Positions 42,853-51,035 of a stretch of 64,000 bases of DNA are shown one piece after another. The first letter of the stretch is position 1. Every line of letters begins with the position of its first letter. The stretch is from positions 496,001 through 560,000 of the forward strand of contig NZ_SACR01000003.1 of the NCBI RefSeq assembly GCF_004016505.1. Direction: 5' to 3'. The DNA comes from Rubrivivax rivuli. GTDB lineage: Bacteria; Pseudomonadota; Gammaproteobacteria; Burkholderiales; Burkholderiaceae_C. A model generated the notes under the pieces. The model had not been told where the DNA came from. It did not search any database and was given only the letters and a program-made list of their open reading frames with translations. The translations under genes were made by a program, and so were the position numbers.

Positions 42853-43791
42853 TCAGTCGGACTGCGCGACCACCCGCACCGGGGCGCGCTGCGGCTCGGG
42901 CTCGGAATCGAAGCGCTCGAAGCCCGAGTAGCACAGGAAGTGCCGGTTGGCGGCGCGGCCGAAGAGCGTCATGCCCAGTCGCGTGGCCAGTTCATGGCCC
43001 ATGGCAGTGACGCCATTGCGCGAGACGACGATGGGCACGCCCATCTGCGCCGCCTTCATCACCATCTCGCTGGTGAGCCGGCCCGTCGTGTAGAAGGCCT
43101 TGTCGGCGCCACCGATGCCGTGCAGGCCCATCCAGCCAGCGATGGTGTCGATGGCGTTGTGGCGGCCCACGTCTTCCACGAAGTAGAGCTTCTCGCAGCC
43201 GCCACCTGGCTGCAGTCCGAAGAGGGCACAGCCGTGCACCGAGCCGGCCTTGCGGTGGATGCTGTCCTGCTGGCGCATCGTCTCCAGCATGCGGTGCAGC
43301 GTGCTCTGGCGAATGCGTGCCGTGGCCGCGCTGGGCAGGCGCACGGTGTCCAGTTGCGTCATCGCGTCGCCGAAGACCGTGCCTTGGCCACAGCCGGTGG
43401 TGACCACGCGCTGCGCAGTCTTGGCTTCGATCTCGCTGACACCCGCGTGCGTGCGCACGGCTGCGGCGCCCACGTCCCAGTCGACGGTGATCGACTCGAC
43501 CTCCTGCACGCGCTCGATCAAGCGCTGGTTGCGCAGGTAGCCCAGCACCAGCAGTTCGGGGCAGGCACCCAGCGTCATCAGCGTGACAAGTTCGCGCTTG
43601 TCAATGAAGACGGTCAGCGGCCGCTCGGCGGGGATGTGGATGCTGCGGCGCTCGCCGTACTCGTCGAGGATGGTGATCTCGCGCAGCAGCTCGCACTGCG
43701 CGGCCGTGAGACGCGGCGCCCCGGCCACCGGCAGCAGCGCCGTCACGGCGGCTGCTGGCGGGGCTTCAGGGCTCGATGCGCTCGCGGCCAC
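42853..43791 (-). CDS. fdhD: Formate dehydrogenase accessory sulfurtransferase FdhD
   Basis: FdhD moves sulfur from the desulfurase IscS to the Mo-bisMGD cofactor of formate dehydrogenase. The 312 residues show ECPEL-like LVTLMTLGACPELLVLGYL, RVVTTGCGQGTVFGD, VEDVGRHNAIDTIAGWM, FYTTGRLTSEMVMKAAQMGVPIVVSR and the C-terminal GMTLFGRAANRHFLCYSGFERF. E. coli FdhD uses two Cys in a CGxCG-like loop; here only one Cys (about residue 134) is seen. The annotated start is GTG at 43791, 10 bases after the previous gene's stop; a start slightly further in is possible. Confidence 0.92.
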   Translation of the reverse strand: MAASASSPEAPPAAAVTALLPVAGAPRLTAAQCELLREITILDEYGERRSIHIPAERPLTVFIDKRELVTLMTLGACPELLVLGYLRNQRLIERVQEVESITVDWDVGAAAVRTHAGVSEIEAKTAQRVVTTGCGQGTVFGDAMTQLDTVRLPSAATARIRQSTLHRMLETMRQQDSIHRKAGSVHGCALFGLQPGGGCEKLYFVEDVGRHNAIDTIAGWMGLHGIGGADKAFYTTGRLTSEMVMKAAQMGVPIVVSRNGVTAMGHELATRLGMTLFGRAANRHFLCYSGFERFDSEPEPQRAPVRVVAQSD

Positions 43792-43801
43792 GGGCCGGGC
43801 C

Positions 43802-44179
43802 TTACTTCTTGGCAGCCGGCGCGGCAGGCGCAGCCGGGGCCGCAGGCGCGGCAGCCGTCACGGCTGCAGGGGCGGCGCCAGGGGCGGCGGCCGGCGCGGG
43901 CGGTGTGTAGACGAAGGGGCCGGGGTCGGCGCAAGGCGGCGTGGCGGTGGCGGGCTTGGTTTCCTTGCCGGCCTTCTTGGCCTGCTCGTAGTAGGTCTTG
44001 GCCACACGCTCCATCGAAAGACAGAGCTTGTAGCCGTCCACCTTGCCGGTGTGCGCCGTCTTGGCGGCAGCCTCGGCCGCCTTGGCCTTGGCTTCGTCGC
44101 TCAAGGGCGGCAGCTTGGCCTGGGCGGCCACCGACAAGAGGGCCAGCGCGGCGCCGGCGAGGAACAGGTTCTTCTTCAT
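43802..44179 (-). CDS. Small secreted Ala/Pro-rich protein of the formate dehydrogenase operon
   Basis: A 125-residue exported protein. The signal peptide is MKKNLFLAGAALALLSVAAQA. The mature part has a folded stretch (AHTGKVDGYKLCLSMERVAKTYYEQAKKAGKETKP) with a Cys pair (C in KLCLS and in PPCADPG), then a low-complexity Ala/Pro tail. No family recognised. It lies between the cytochrome b subunit and fdhD genes with small gaps, so it may assist the periplasmic enzyme. The start at 44179 gives the better signal peptide; an ATG 9 bases earlier is possible. Confidence 0.7.
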   Translation of the reverse strand: MKKNLFLAGAALALLSVAAQAKLPPLSDEAKAKAAEAAAKTAHTGKVDGYKLCLSMERVAKTYYEQAKKAGKETKPATATPPCADPGPFVYTPPAPAAAPGAAPAAVTAAAPAAPAAPAAPAAKK

Positions 44180-44201
44180 GGGAGTCATCGTCCTTCTAGC
44201 G

Positions 44202-45365
44202 TCAGTCGGCGTGGCCCGAGGCGGGCGCGCCCAGCGGCGCAGCCTGGCCCGAGCGCTGGGCCGGGATGCGGCCGGCGCGCACGTCGTCGTACCACAGGCG
44301 GTGATGTTCCTTGGCCCAGCCTTCGTCCACGTAGCCGGTGCGCATGGCGCTGTAGGCGCCCTTCATGCCGATGGTGCCCATGTAGATGTGGCCGAGGAAC
44401 ATGGCCATCATCAGCACGCCAGCCACCGCGTGCACCATGTGCGCGATCTGCATGTCGCTGCGCAGGTAGGCCATGCCGGGCACGAGCATGTTCAGCACCA
44501 GGCCCGAGGCCACGACGATGAAGCCCAGCACCAGCACGCCGCCCCAGAAGACGATCTTCTCGCCAGCGTTGAAGCGGTGCGAGGGCACCTCTTCCGCGCC
44601 GAAGAGGCCGCCGGCGCTCTTGATCCACTTCCAGTCGTCGGCCGAAGGCCAGTTGTCCTTGATGAAGGTGACGAGCACGATCACCAGCGACACCGCGAAC
44701 AGCGGCCCCGCGAAGTTGTGCAGGTTCTTCAGCGCGTAGGTCAGCCAGCCGAAGAGCGTGCCCCCCAGGATGGGCAGCAGGAAGAACTTGCCCCAGGCCA
44801 TGATCACGCCCGAGACGGCCAGCGCCACGAAGGCGATCGCGTTGGTCCAGTGGGCGGCGCGCTCCAGCGGCGTGAAGCGCTCGATCTTGCGCCCGGTGTC
44901 GGGCTCGTGCCCGCCCAGCGTGCCCTTGGCCCGGTAGAACAGACCCATGGCCACCACCACGATGAGCAGCAGCGAACCGCCGTAGGGCAGGATCCACTGG
45001 TTGCGCACCTGGCGCCAGGCTTCGCCGGCGGTGGTGAACTTGGAGCCGGGGTACTGCACGAAAGGCTGGATGAGCACACCCTTCTCGGCACCGGGCAGCG
45101 AAGTCAGACCCCCCGTTTCTCGCACGGCACGCCACACCGGCGCGTTGTTGCCGGGCTGGGACTTGTTGCGCTCGGCGTTGCTCTCGTCGGCACGCGGCTC
45201 GGCCGGTGCCACGAAGCCGGCCGGCGGGCCGTTCTTGGCTGCCGGGGCCTCGGCGGCAGGCGCCGCCGGCGCCTGGGCCGGGGCGGCTTGCTGCGCCTGC
45301 ACCGGGCCCAGAGCGGCCACCGCCAGTGCCAAGCCGCCGAGCAGGATTCGGATCGATGTCGTCAT
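44202..45365 (-). CDS. Formate dehydrogenase gamma subunit (cytochrome b)
   Basis: A 387-residue membrane subunit that carries electrons from the Fe-S subunit to quinone. A signal sequence and a long Ala/Pro-rich periplasmic part come first. Helices near residues 125-145, 168-195, 200-225 and 270-330 follow. Haem-ligand His residues are seen in RAAHWTNAIAF, LHNFAGPLF and HMVHAVAGVLMMAMFLGHIYMGTIG. The FdnI/FdoI-like C-terminal KGAYSAMRTGYVDEGWAKEHH is characteristic of the FDH3/FdhC gamma type. Confidence 0.9.
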   Translation of the reverse strand: MTTSIRILLGGLALAVAALGPVQAQQAAPAQAPAAPAAEAPAAKNGPPAGFVAPAEPRADESNAERNKSQPGNNAPVWRAVRETGGLTSLPGAEKGVLIQPFVQYPGSKFTTAGEAWRQVRNQWILPYGGSLLLIVVVAMGLFYRAKGTLGGHEPDTGRKIERFTPLERAAHWTNAIAFVALAVSGVIMAWGKFFLLPILGGTLFGWLTYALKNLHNFAGPLFAVSLVIVLVTFIKDNWPSADDWKWIKSAGGLFGAEEVPSHRFNAGEKIVFWGGVLVLGFIVVASGLVLNMLVPGMAYLRSDMQIAHMVHAVAGVLMMAMFLGHIYMGTIGMKGAYSAMRTGYVDEGWAKEHHRLWYDDVRAGRIPAQRSGQAAPLGAPASGHAD

Positions 45366-45396
45366 GGGGTCTCCCCGTGTCGCAGAGCGCGCAGGC

Positions 45397-45633
45397 TCAG
45401 GGTGCGCTGGCGCGGCTATACTCGTTCTGGCCGTTCTGGGCGCGCGTGCTGAGCTGGCGCTCCCAGGCCTTCGAATCGCCCTCTTTCCACGTGCCGGCGG
45501 TGTTGGAACTGTTCGCCGTGGCGTAGGGGGCCTGGTCGCTCTTGCGCTGGCCCGAGGTCTGCGGCTTCTCGGTGCAGGCCGACAGGGCCACAGCGGCCGC
45601 CAGAGCGGCCACGCTCATCCAGGCAGCCCTCAT
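45397..45633 (-). CDS. Small lipoprotein of the formate dehydrogenase operon
   Basis: A 78-residue predicted lipoprotein: MRAAWMSVAALAAAVALSAC ends in the lipobox LSAC. The remaining 58 residues are polar (SGQRKSDQAPYATANSSNTAGTWKEGDSKAWERQL...). The start codon overlaps the stop of the Fe-S subunit gene (ATGA), so it is translated with it. I do not know a function; similar tiny genes occur at this place in related operons. Confidence 0.7.
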   Translation of the reverse strand: MRAAWMSVAALAAAVALSACTEKPQTSGQRKSDQAPYATANSSNTAGTWKEGDSKAWERQLSTRAQNGQNEYSRASAP

Positions 45634-46250
45634 GACTTGGTCCCGGTGCTCTGCGCACCGCCCGTGGGTTTGCCGTAGGCCGTGCCCCAGCCCCAGACCT
45701 CGCTGCCCTTGCCGCGCGTCAGCACGCGGGTGCGGAAGATATCGGCCACGACATCGCCGTCGCCACCCAGCAGGGCCTTGGTGCTGCACATCTCGGCGCA
45801 GGCCGGCAGCTTGCCTTCGGCCAGGCGGTTGCGGCCGTACTTCTCGTTCTCGGCGGCGCTGGTGTTCTCTTCCGGGCCACCGGCGCAGAAGGTGCACTTA
45901 TCCATCTTGCCGCGCAGGCCGAAGGTGCCGTTGGTGGGGAACTGCGGCGCGCCGAAGGGGCAGGCGTAGCTGCAGTAGCCGCAGCCGATGCAGGTGTCCT
46001 TGTCGTGCAGCACCACGCCTTGTTCGGTGCGGTAGAAGCAGTCGACCGGGCACACGGCCATGCAGGGCGCGTCGCTGCAGTGCATGCAGGCCACCGAGAT
46101 GCTGCGCTCGCCGGGCAGGCCGTCGTTGAGGGTGACCACGCGGCGGCGGTTCACGCCCCAGGGCACGTCGTTCTCGGCTTTGCACGCGGTGACGCAGCCG
46201 TTGCACTCGATGCAACGCTCGGCGTCGCAGATGAACTTCATTCTTGCCAT
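45630..46250 (-). CDS. Formate dehydrogenase beta subunit (4Fe-4S protein)
   Basis: A 206-residue electron transfer subunit. Four ferredoxin-type Cys clusters are visible: CIECNGCVTACK (residues about 13-24), CMHCSDAPCMAVCP, CIGCGYCSYACP and CTFCAGG with CAEMCSTKAL. It passes electrons from the catalytic subunit to the cytochrome b. KFICDAERCIECNGC and FYRTEQGVVLHDKDTCIGCGYC are typical of the FDH3 type. It has no membrane anchor of its own. Confidence 0.93.
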   Translation of the reverse strand: MARMKFICDAERCIECNGCVTACKAENDVPWGVNRRRVVTLNDGLPGERSISVACMHCSDAPCMAVCPVDCFYRTEQGVVLHDKDTCIGCGYCSYACPFGAPQFPTNGTFGLRGKMDKCTFCAGGPEENTSAAENEKYGRNRLAEGKLPACAEMCSTKALLGGDGDVVADIFRTRVLTRGKGSEVWGWGTAYGKPTGGAQSTGTKS

Positions 46251-46305
46251 GTTCTGAACTCCAGTAGATCGATGGTCGTCAGGCGGGGGTCTTCAAGCCG
46301 CCCGC

Positions 46306-49284
46306 TCAGGCCGTGGCCTTCTCGATCTGGCACACCGTGGTCTTGGTCTCTTGCATCATCGTGACGCTGTCGTAGCCGTAGGTCGTGGCCGTGTTGACGG
46401 CCTCGCCGCGCACGACCGGCGCCGAGCCTTCGGGGTAGTAGGGCTTCAGGTCGACACCGCCCCAGCGCCCCGAGAAGTGGAAGGGCAGGAACACGGTCTC
46501 GGCGTCCACACGCTCGGTCACCAGCGCCTTCACGCGGATGCCCTGGAAGCCGGCCACACCTTCCATCGGCGGCGTCTTCACCCAGACGTAGTCGCCGTTG
46601 CGGATGCCGCGGTCGTTGGCCGCACGCGGGTTCAGCTCGACGAACATGTCCTGCTGCAGTTCGGCCAGCCACTTGTTCGAGCGCGTCTCCTCGCCGCCGC
46701 CCTCGTACTCCACCAGGCGGCCGCTGGTCATGATCAGCGGGTACTTCTTGCCGACGTCCTTGTTGGCGTCCTGCACGGTCTTGTAGAGCGTGGGCAGGCG
46801 CCAGAAGGCCTTGCGGTCGTCGTGCGTCGGGTACTTGGCCACCAGGTCGGGGCGGTTGCTGTACAGCGGCTCGCGGTGCTTCGGGATCGGATCGGGGAAG
46901 TTCCACACCACGGCGCGTGCCTTCGCGTTGCCGAAGGGGTGGCAGCCGTGCACCTGCATGGCCACGCGGATGATGCCGCCCGAGGGGTCGGTCTTCCAGT
47001 TCTTGCCTTCGGCGGCTTTCTGCTCCGCTTCGGTGAGGTCGCCCCACCAGCCCAGCTTCTTCAGCAGCAGGTGGTCGAACTCGGGGTAGCCGGTGGTCAG
47101 GTCGGCGCCCTTGCTGTGCGAACCATCGGCAGCCAGCAGGCTGACACCGTCGCGCTCCACGCCGAAGTTCGCGCGGAAGTTGCCGCCGCCTTCCATCACG
47201 TGCACGCTGGTGTCGTAGAGGTTGGGGCTGCCCGGGTGCTTCATCTCGGGCGTGCCGTAGCACGGCCAGGGCAGGCCGAAGTACTCGCCGTCGAGCTTGT
47301 AGCCGGTTTCCTTGTCGATGCCGCCCTTGGCCTTCAGCGTCTTCACATCGAAGACGTGCATGTTGCGCATGTGGGCCTTCAGGCGCTCGGGGCTGTGGCC
47401 GCTGTAGCCGATGGTCCAGACGCTCTTGTTGATTTCGCGCAGGATGGACTCGGTCTCGGGCTCTTCCATGCCGCCCTTGCCCTTGACCATCTTGAAGTTC
47501 TTGACCAGCTCGTTCTTGAAGCCGAGCTTCTCGGCCAGCTGCGTCATGATCATGTGGTCGGTGCGGCTCTCCCACAGCGGCTCGATGACCTTCTCACGCC
47601 ACTGGATGCTGCGGTTCGAGGCGGTGATGGAGCCGCTGGTCTCGAACTGCGTGGTGGTGGGCAGCAGGTAGACCTCGCGCTTGGCGTTCAGGTCTTCGGC
47701 CTTGCCCGGCATGGCCGCCATGGCGGCGGTGGCACTGGGGAAGGGGTCGACCACGACGAGCAGGTCGAGCTTGTCCATCGCGCGCTTCATTTCCAGGCCG
47801 CGCGTCTGCGAGTTCGGCGCATGGCCCCAGAAGAACAGGCCCCGCAGGTTGCTTTCCTGGTCGATGAGCTCGTTCTTCTCGAGCACACCGTCGACCCAGC
47901 GCGACACGGTCATGCCGCTCTTGGTCATCATGCCGGGCGCGTACTGCTTCTTGATCCACTCGAAGTCCACGCCCCAGGTGGCCGCGAAGTGCTTCCACGA
48001 ACCTTCGGCCAAGCCGTAGTAGCCGGGAAGGCTGTCGGGATTGGGGCCCACGTCGGTGGCGCCCTGCACGTTGTCGTGGCCGCGGAAGATGTTGGTGCCG
48101 CCGCCGCTCTTGCCCACGTTGCCCAGCACCAGCTGCAGCAGGCAGGACGTGCGCACCACGGCGTTGCCGGTGGTGTGCTGCGTCTGGCCCATGCACCACA
48201 CGATGGTGCTGGGGCGGTTCTCGCTCATGATCTTGGCCACCTTGTAGGTGGTGGCCTCGTCCACGCCACAGGCTTCCTTGACCTTGTCAGGGGCCCACTG
48301 GGCCAGCACTTCCTCGCGGACCTTCTCCATGCCGTAGACACGGTCCTCGATGTACTTCTTGTCTTCCCAGCCGTTCTTGAAGATGTGCCACATCACGCCG
48401 TACATGAACGGGATGTCGCCGCCCGAGCGCAGGCGCACGTATTCGTCGGCCTTGGCCGCCGTGCGCGTGAAGCGCGGGTCGACCACGATCATCTTGCAGC
48501 CGGTTTCCTTGGCATGCAGCATGTGCAGCATGCTCACCGGGTGGGCTTCAGCGGCGTTGCTACCGATGTACATCGCCGCCTTGGCGTTCTGCATGTCGTT
48601 GTAGCTGTTGGTCATGGCGCCGTAGCCCCAGGTGTTCGCAACGCCAGCCACCGTGGTGCTGTGGCAGATGCGGGCCTGGTGGTCGGTGTTGTTCGTGCCC
48701 CAGAAGCTGACGAACTTGCGCAGCAGGTAGGCCTGCTCGTTGTTGAACTTCGACGAGCCGATGAAGAACATCGAATCGGGGCCGCTCTGCTGGCGCAGCT
48801 CTTTCATCTTGGCCGCGATGCCGTTCAGCGCCTCGTCCCAGGTGATGCGCACGTACTTGTTGCCCACCAGCTTCATCGGGTACTTCAGGCGGAACTCACC
48901 GTGGCCGTGCTCGCGCAGGGCCGCGCCCTTGGCGCAGTGCGCACCCAGGTTGATGGGGCTGTCGAACACCGGCTCCTGGCGCACCCAGACGCCGTTCTCC
49001 ACGACTGCGTCCACAGCGCAGCCCACCGAGCAGTGGCCGCAGATGGTGCGCTTGACTTCCACCTTCTTGGCGCCGCCCTCGGCCGGTTTGGCATCAGAGG
49101 CCTGGGCCTTCTTCACCAAGGTGAGTTGCGAGACGGCGATGCCGGCGCCCACGCCCAGGCCACTGCGGCGCAGGAAGGCGCGGCGGTCCATGGTGGGGAT
49201 GGCGCGCGACACACCGCGGGCCAGGGTGGACACCAGGCGCGACGAGGCGGCGCCGGTGGCTTGGGACTTGCGAGTCAACAACAT
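46306..49284 (-). CDS. Formate dehydrogenase catalytic subunit, Tat-exported
   Basis: A 992-residue molybdo- or tungsto-enzyme that oxidises formate to CO2 in the periplasm. A twin-Arg motif RRAFLRR lies at residues 34-40 after an unusually long N-tail; Met32 is an alternative start. A 4Fe-4S cluster is bound by C82, C85, C89 and C117 (TICGHCSVGC...GAHCAKG). The metal ligand is Cys207 in ARICHSTTVAG, so the enzyme is of the cysteine and not the selenocysteine type. C-terminal MoCF-binding MTSGRLVEYEGGGEETRSNKW and LNPRAANDRGIRNGD are present. AAGGA precedes the ATG at 49284. The start lies 42 bases after the Tat-target gene. Confidence 0.95.
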   Translation of the reverse strand: MLLTRKSQATGAASSRLVSTLARGVSRAIPTMDRRAFLRRSGLGVGAGIAVSQLTLVKKAQASDAKPAEGGAKKVEVKRTICGHCSVGCAVDAVVENGVWVRQEPVFDSPINLGAHCAKGAALREHGHGEFRLKYPMKLVGNKYVRITWDEALNGIAAKMKELRQQSGPDSMFFIGSSKFNNEQAYLLRKFVSFWGTNNTDHQARICHSTTVAGVANTWGYGAMTNSYNDMQNAKAAMYIGSNAAEAHPVSMLHMLHAKETGCKMIVVDPRFTRTAAKADEYVRLRSGGDIPFMYGVMWHIFKNGWEDKKYIEDRVYGMEKVREEVLAQWAPDKVKEACGVDEATTYKVAKIMSENRPSTIVWCMGQTQHTTGNAVVRTSCLLQLVLGNVGKSGGGTNIFRGHDNVQGATDVGPNPDSLPGYYGLAEGSWKHFAATWGVDFEWIKKQYAPGMMTKSGMTVSRWVDGVLEKNELIDQESNLRGLFFWGHAPNSQTRGLEMKRAMDKLDLLVVVDPFPSATAAMAAMPGKAEDLNAKREVYLLPTTTQFETSGSITASNRSIQWREKVIEPLWESRTDHMIMTQLAEKLGFKNELVKNFKMVKGKGGMEEPETESILREINKSVWTIGYSGHSPERLKAHMRNMHVFDVKTLKAKGGIDKETGYKLDGEYFGLPWPCYGTPEMKHPGSPNLYDTSVHVMEGGGNFRANFGVERDGVSLLAADGSHSKGADLTTGYPEFDHLLLKKLGWWGDLTEAEQKAAEGKNWKTDPSGGIIRVAMQVHGCHPFGNAKARAVVWNFPDPIPKHREPLYSNRPDLVAKYPTHDDRKAFWRLPTLYKTVQDANKDVGKKYPLIMTSGRLVEYEGGGEETRSNKWLAELQQDMFVELNPRAANDRGIRNGDYVWVKTPPMEGVAGFQGIRVKALVTERVDAETVFLPFHFSGRWGGVDLKPYYPEGSAPVVRGEAVNTATTYGYDSVTMMQETKTTVCQIEKATA

Positions 49285-49325
49285 GGGGCTGTCCTTGATG
49301 AGGGCCAGGAACTCGGGGGCCAGGG

Positions 49326-49553
49326 TCAGACGCGGGCGGTCTGGTAGTAGCGCTTGATGTGTTCGGTGACGCGGTAGACGCCGTCCTTCTCGGCGGCGGC
49401 CGCGGCCTGCACTTCGGCCGGCGCCTCGCTCTTCACCGCGGGCAGCACAGCCGCCACGGCAGCCAGGGCGCCCACACCACCAGCCCCGGCGAACATGCGC
49501 CGGCGCGTGAGGGTGGAACTGTCGGGGGAGGTGGTGTCGGGCTTGGTGCTCAT
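49326..49553 (-). CDS. Formate dehydrogenase region Tat-target small protein
   Basis: A 75-residue protein with a Tat signal (LTRRRMFAGAGGVGALAAVAAVLP) and a short mature part ending VYRVTEHIKRYYQTARV. Proteins of this kind are found just before periplasmic formate dehydrogenase catalytic genes and are known only as formate dehydrogenase region Tat targets. It may be a small subunit or a co-exported factor. First gene of the minus-strand operon; the promoter must be in the 263-base divergent region. Confidence 0.85.
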   Translation of the reverse strand: MSTKPDTTSPDSSTLTRRRMFAGAGGVGALAAVAAVLPAVKSEAPAEVQAAAAAEKDGVYRVTEHIKRYYQTARV

Positions 49554-49656
49554 GGGTCTCTCCTGCGGGGGCGCGCCTATGCGGACGCATGCATAGCTAC
49601 CCCGGTATTACCCTGGCTGGCAGGCGTGGCTTCAATCCGTGTCCACCCGAGGGTGA

Positions 49657-49673
49657 TGCGACAAGTTGTCGCA
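49657..49673. promoter_or_regulatory. 17-base perfect palindrome between the two formate dehydrogenase operons
   Basis: TGCGACAA-G-TTGTCGCA lies in the 263-base region between the divergent starts at 49553 and 49817. Half-sites of 8 bases around a single central base are typical of a dimeric regulator site. I do not recognise the regulator. The same region has a TAGAAT -10-like box at 49755-49760 reading toward the DUF3305 gene. Confidence 0.5.
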
Positions 49674-49816
49674 AGGTCTGTCAGCTTCGAGAAAGCCATG
49701 CCGGCGGCACCGCGAACCCGGGTCTTCCACGGCGCACCGCTGCCAACGCGGACCTAGAATCCGCGGCCTTTCGGCAGGCCCGCAGGGTCCGCCGCCCCCA
49801 GCCCAGACGCATCGCC

Positions 49817-50332
49817 ATGGACGCCCAGCCCACCCTTCACGTGGCCGTGCAGATCGACCGCCAGCACCAGCCCAACCGCTGGGAAGACTGGCGTTTCCGC
49901 GTGGTGGACGTGCTGCTCGACGAAGGCCAGTTCGGCAGCACGCCGCGCCTGCTGCGAGATGACGGCAAGACCGCCAGCTTCCTGTTCCCGCAGATGCCGG
50001 TGCGCCTGCACCGCGACGAGGCCGAGGGCTATTACCTGAACCTGAGTTCGGGCACCCCGGTGTGGTTCGTGATGTGGCGGCGGCAGGACGGCGAAGGCGC
50101 CGCGGCACCCACGGCGACGCCGCTGTTCGTGACCGTCTCGTACCACGAGGCCGGGCGCCTGCTCGATGCGCAGGAGCAGGTGGACAACATCCCGCTGCCG
50201 CCCGAAGTGCAGGCCGCGCTGCAGGCCTACACCGACGAGCACTACCGCCCCGAGCCGCGCAAGCGCCGCCGGCCGCAGAGCTTCATCGCCCCGGGCGAGC
50301 GCGCGGCCGGCGACGGCCCGCCCAGCGAGTAG
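49817..50332 (+). CDS. DUF3305 family protein
   Basis: A 171-residue soluble protein: LHVAVQIDRQHQPNRWEDWRFRVVDVLLDEG, FPQMPVRLHRDEAEGYYLNLSSGTPVWFVMWR and VSYHEAGRLLDAQEQVDNIPLPPEV are the DUF3305 blocks. The family is found in formate dehydrogenase loci, followed by DUF3306 as here (7 bases). The tail is basic (RKRRRPQ). Role unknown; an accessory in enzyme maturation is likely from context. Confidence 0.87.
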   Translation: MDAQPTLHVAVQIDRQHQPNRWEDWRFRVVDVLLDEGQFGSTPRLLRDDGKTASFLFPQMPVRLHRDEAEGYYLNLSSGTPVWFVMWRRQDGEGAAAPTATPLFVTVSYHEAGRLLDAQEQVDNIPLPPEVQAALQAYTDEHYRPEPRKRRRPQSFIAPGERAAGDGPPSE

Positions 50333-50339
50333 ACCCGCC

Positions 50340-51035
50340 ATGGCCGACGAAGCCGACAGCAACTTCTTCAGCCGCTGGTCGCGGCGCAAGGTGGCGGTGC
50401 GTGAAGGCCTGCCGGTGCCGCCGATGCCCGAAGCGCCACCGCCCGCGCTTGCCCGCCAGGCCGCACCTGCGCCTGCGGCCGTGGCGCTGCCGGCCGGCGC
50501 GGCCACCGCCGATGCCGCACCGCCAGCCCCGCAGCCACCGCCGCCTCCGCCAGCCCCCACACTGGCCGACGTGGCCGAGCTCACGCCGCAATCCGACTAC
50601 ACCCGCTTCGTGGCCCAGGGCGTCACGCCCGAGGTGAAGAACGCGGCGCTGAAGAAGCTGTTCACCGACCCGCACTTCAACGTGATGGACGGGCTGGACA
50701 TCTACATCGACGACTACGGCAAGCCCGACCCCCTGCCCGCCGGCATGCTGCGCCAGATGGTGCAGTCGCAGGCGCTGCGGCTGTTCGCCGACGAAGACGA
50801 GGCTGCCGCCAAGGCCCAAGCCGAAGCGCAGGCCCCACTTGCAGCGGCGGCCCCGCACGCCCTGTCCCACGCCACCGAAGCCGACGCCGCGCCCAGCGCC
50901 ACCCTGGCCGAGGCCGACCCCACCCCAACTGCTGCCGCCGATGAAGACACTGCTGTGCAACTGCAACCAGACGATGACGCTGGACGCGCCGGCCCTGAGC
51001 CAGGCGCTGGCCAAGACGCCGGGCGCCAGCACTGA
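50340..51035 (+). CDS. DUF3306 family protein
   Basis: A 231-residue protein with the DUF3306 start FFSRWSRRKVAVREG, a Pro/Ala-rich linker, and the conserved middle LTPQSDYTRFVAQGVTPEVKNAALKKLFTDPHFNVMDGLDIYIDDYGKPDPLPAGMLRQM (about residues 80-140). Beyond that the tail is low complexity. Its last 95 bases overlap the next gene in another frame, so the tail may be non-essential. The partner DUF3305 precedes it. Function unknown, linked by context to formate dehydrogenase. Confidence 0.85.
   Translation: MADEADSNFFSRWSRRKVAVREGLPVPPMPEAPPPALARQAAPAPAAVALPAGAATADAAPPAPQPPPPPPAPTLADVAELTPQSDYTRFVAQGVTPEVKNAALKKLFTDPHFNVMDGLDIYIDDYGKPDPLPAGMLRQMVQSQALRLFADEDEAAAKAQAEAQAPLAAAAPHALSHATEADAAPSATLAEADPTPTAAADEDTAVQLQPDDDAGRAGPEPGAGQDAGRQH

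Noticed and set aside
48661..48666. Selenocysteine in the periplasmic formate dehydrogenase
   Set aside because: The metal-ligand codon is an ordinary Cys (ARICHSTTVAG) and the reading frame has no internal TGA.
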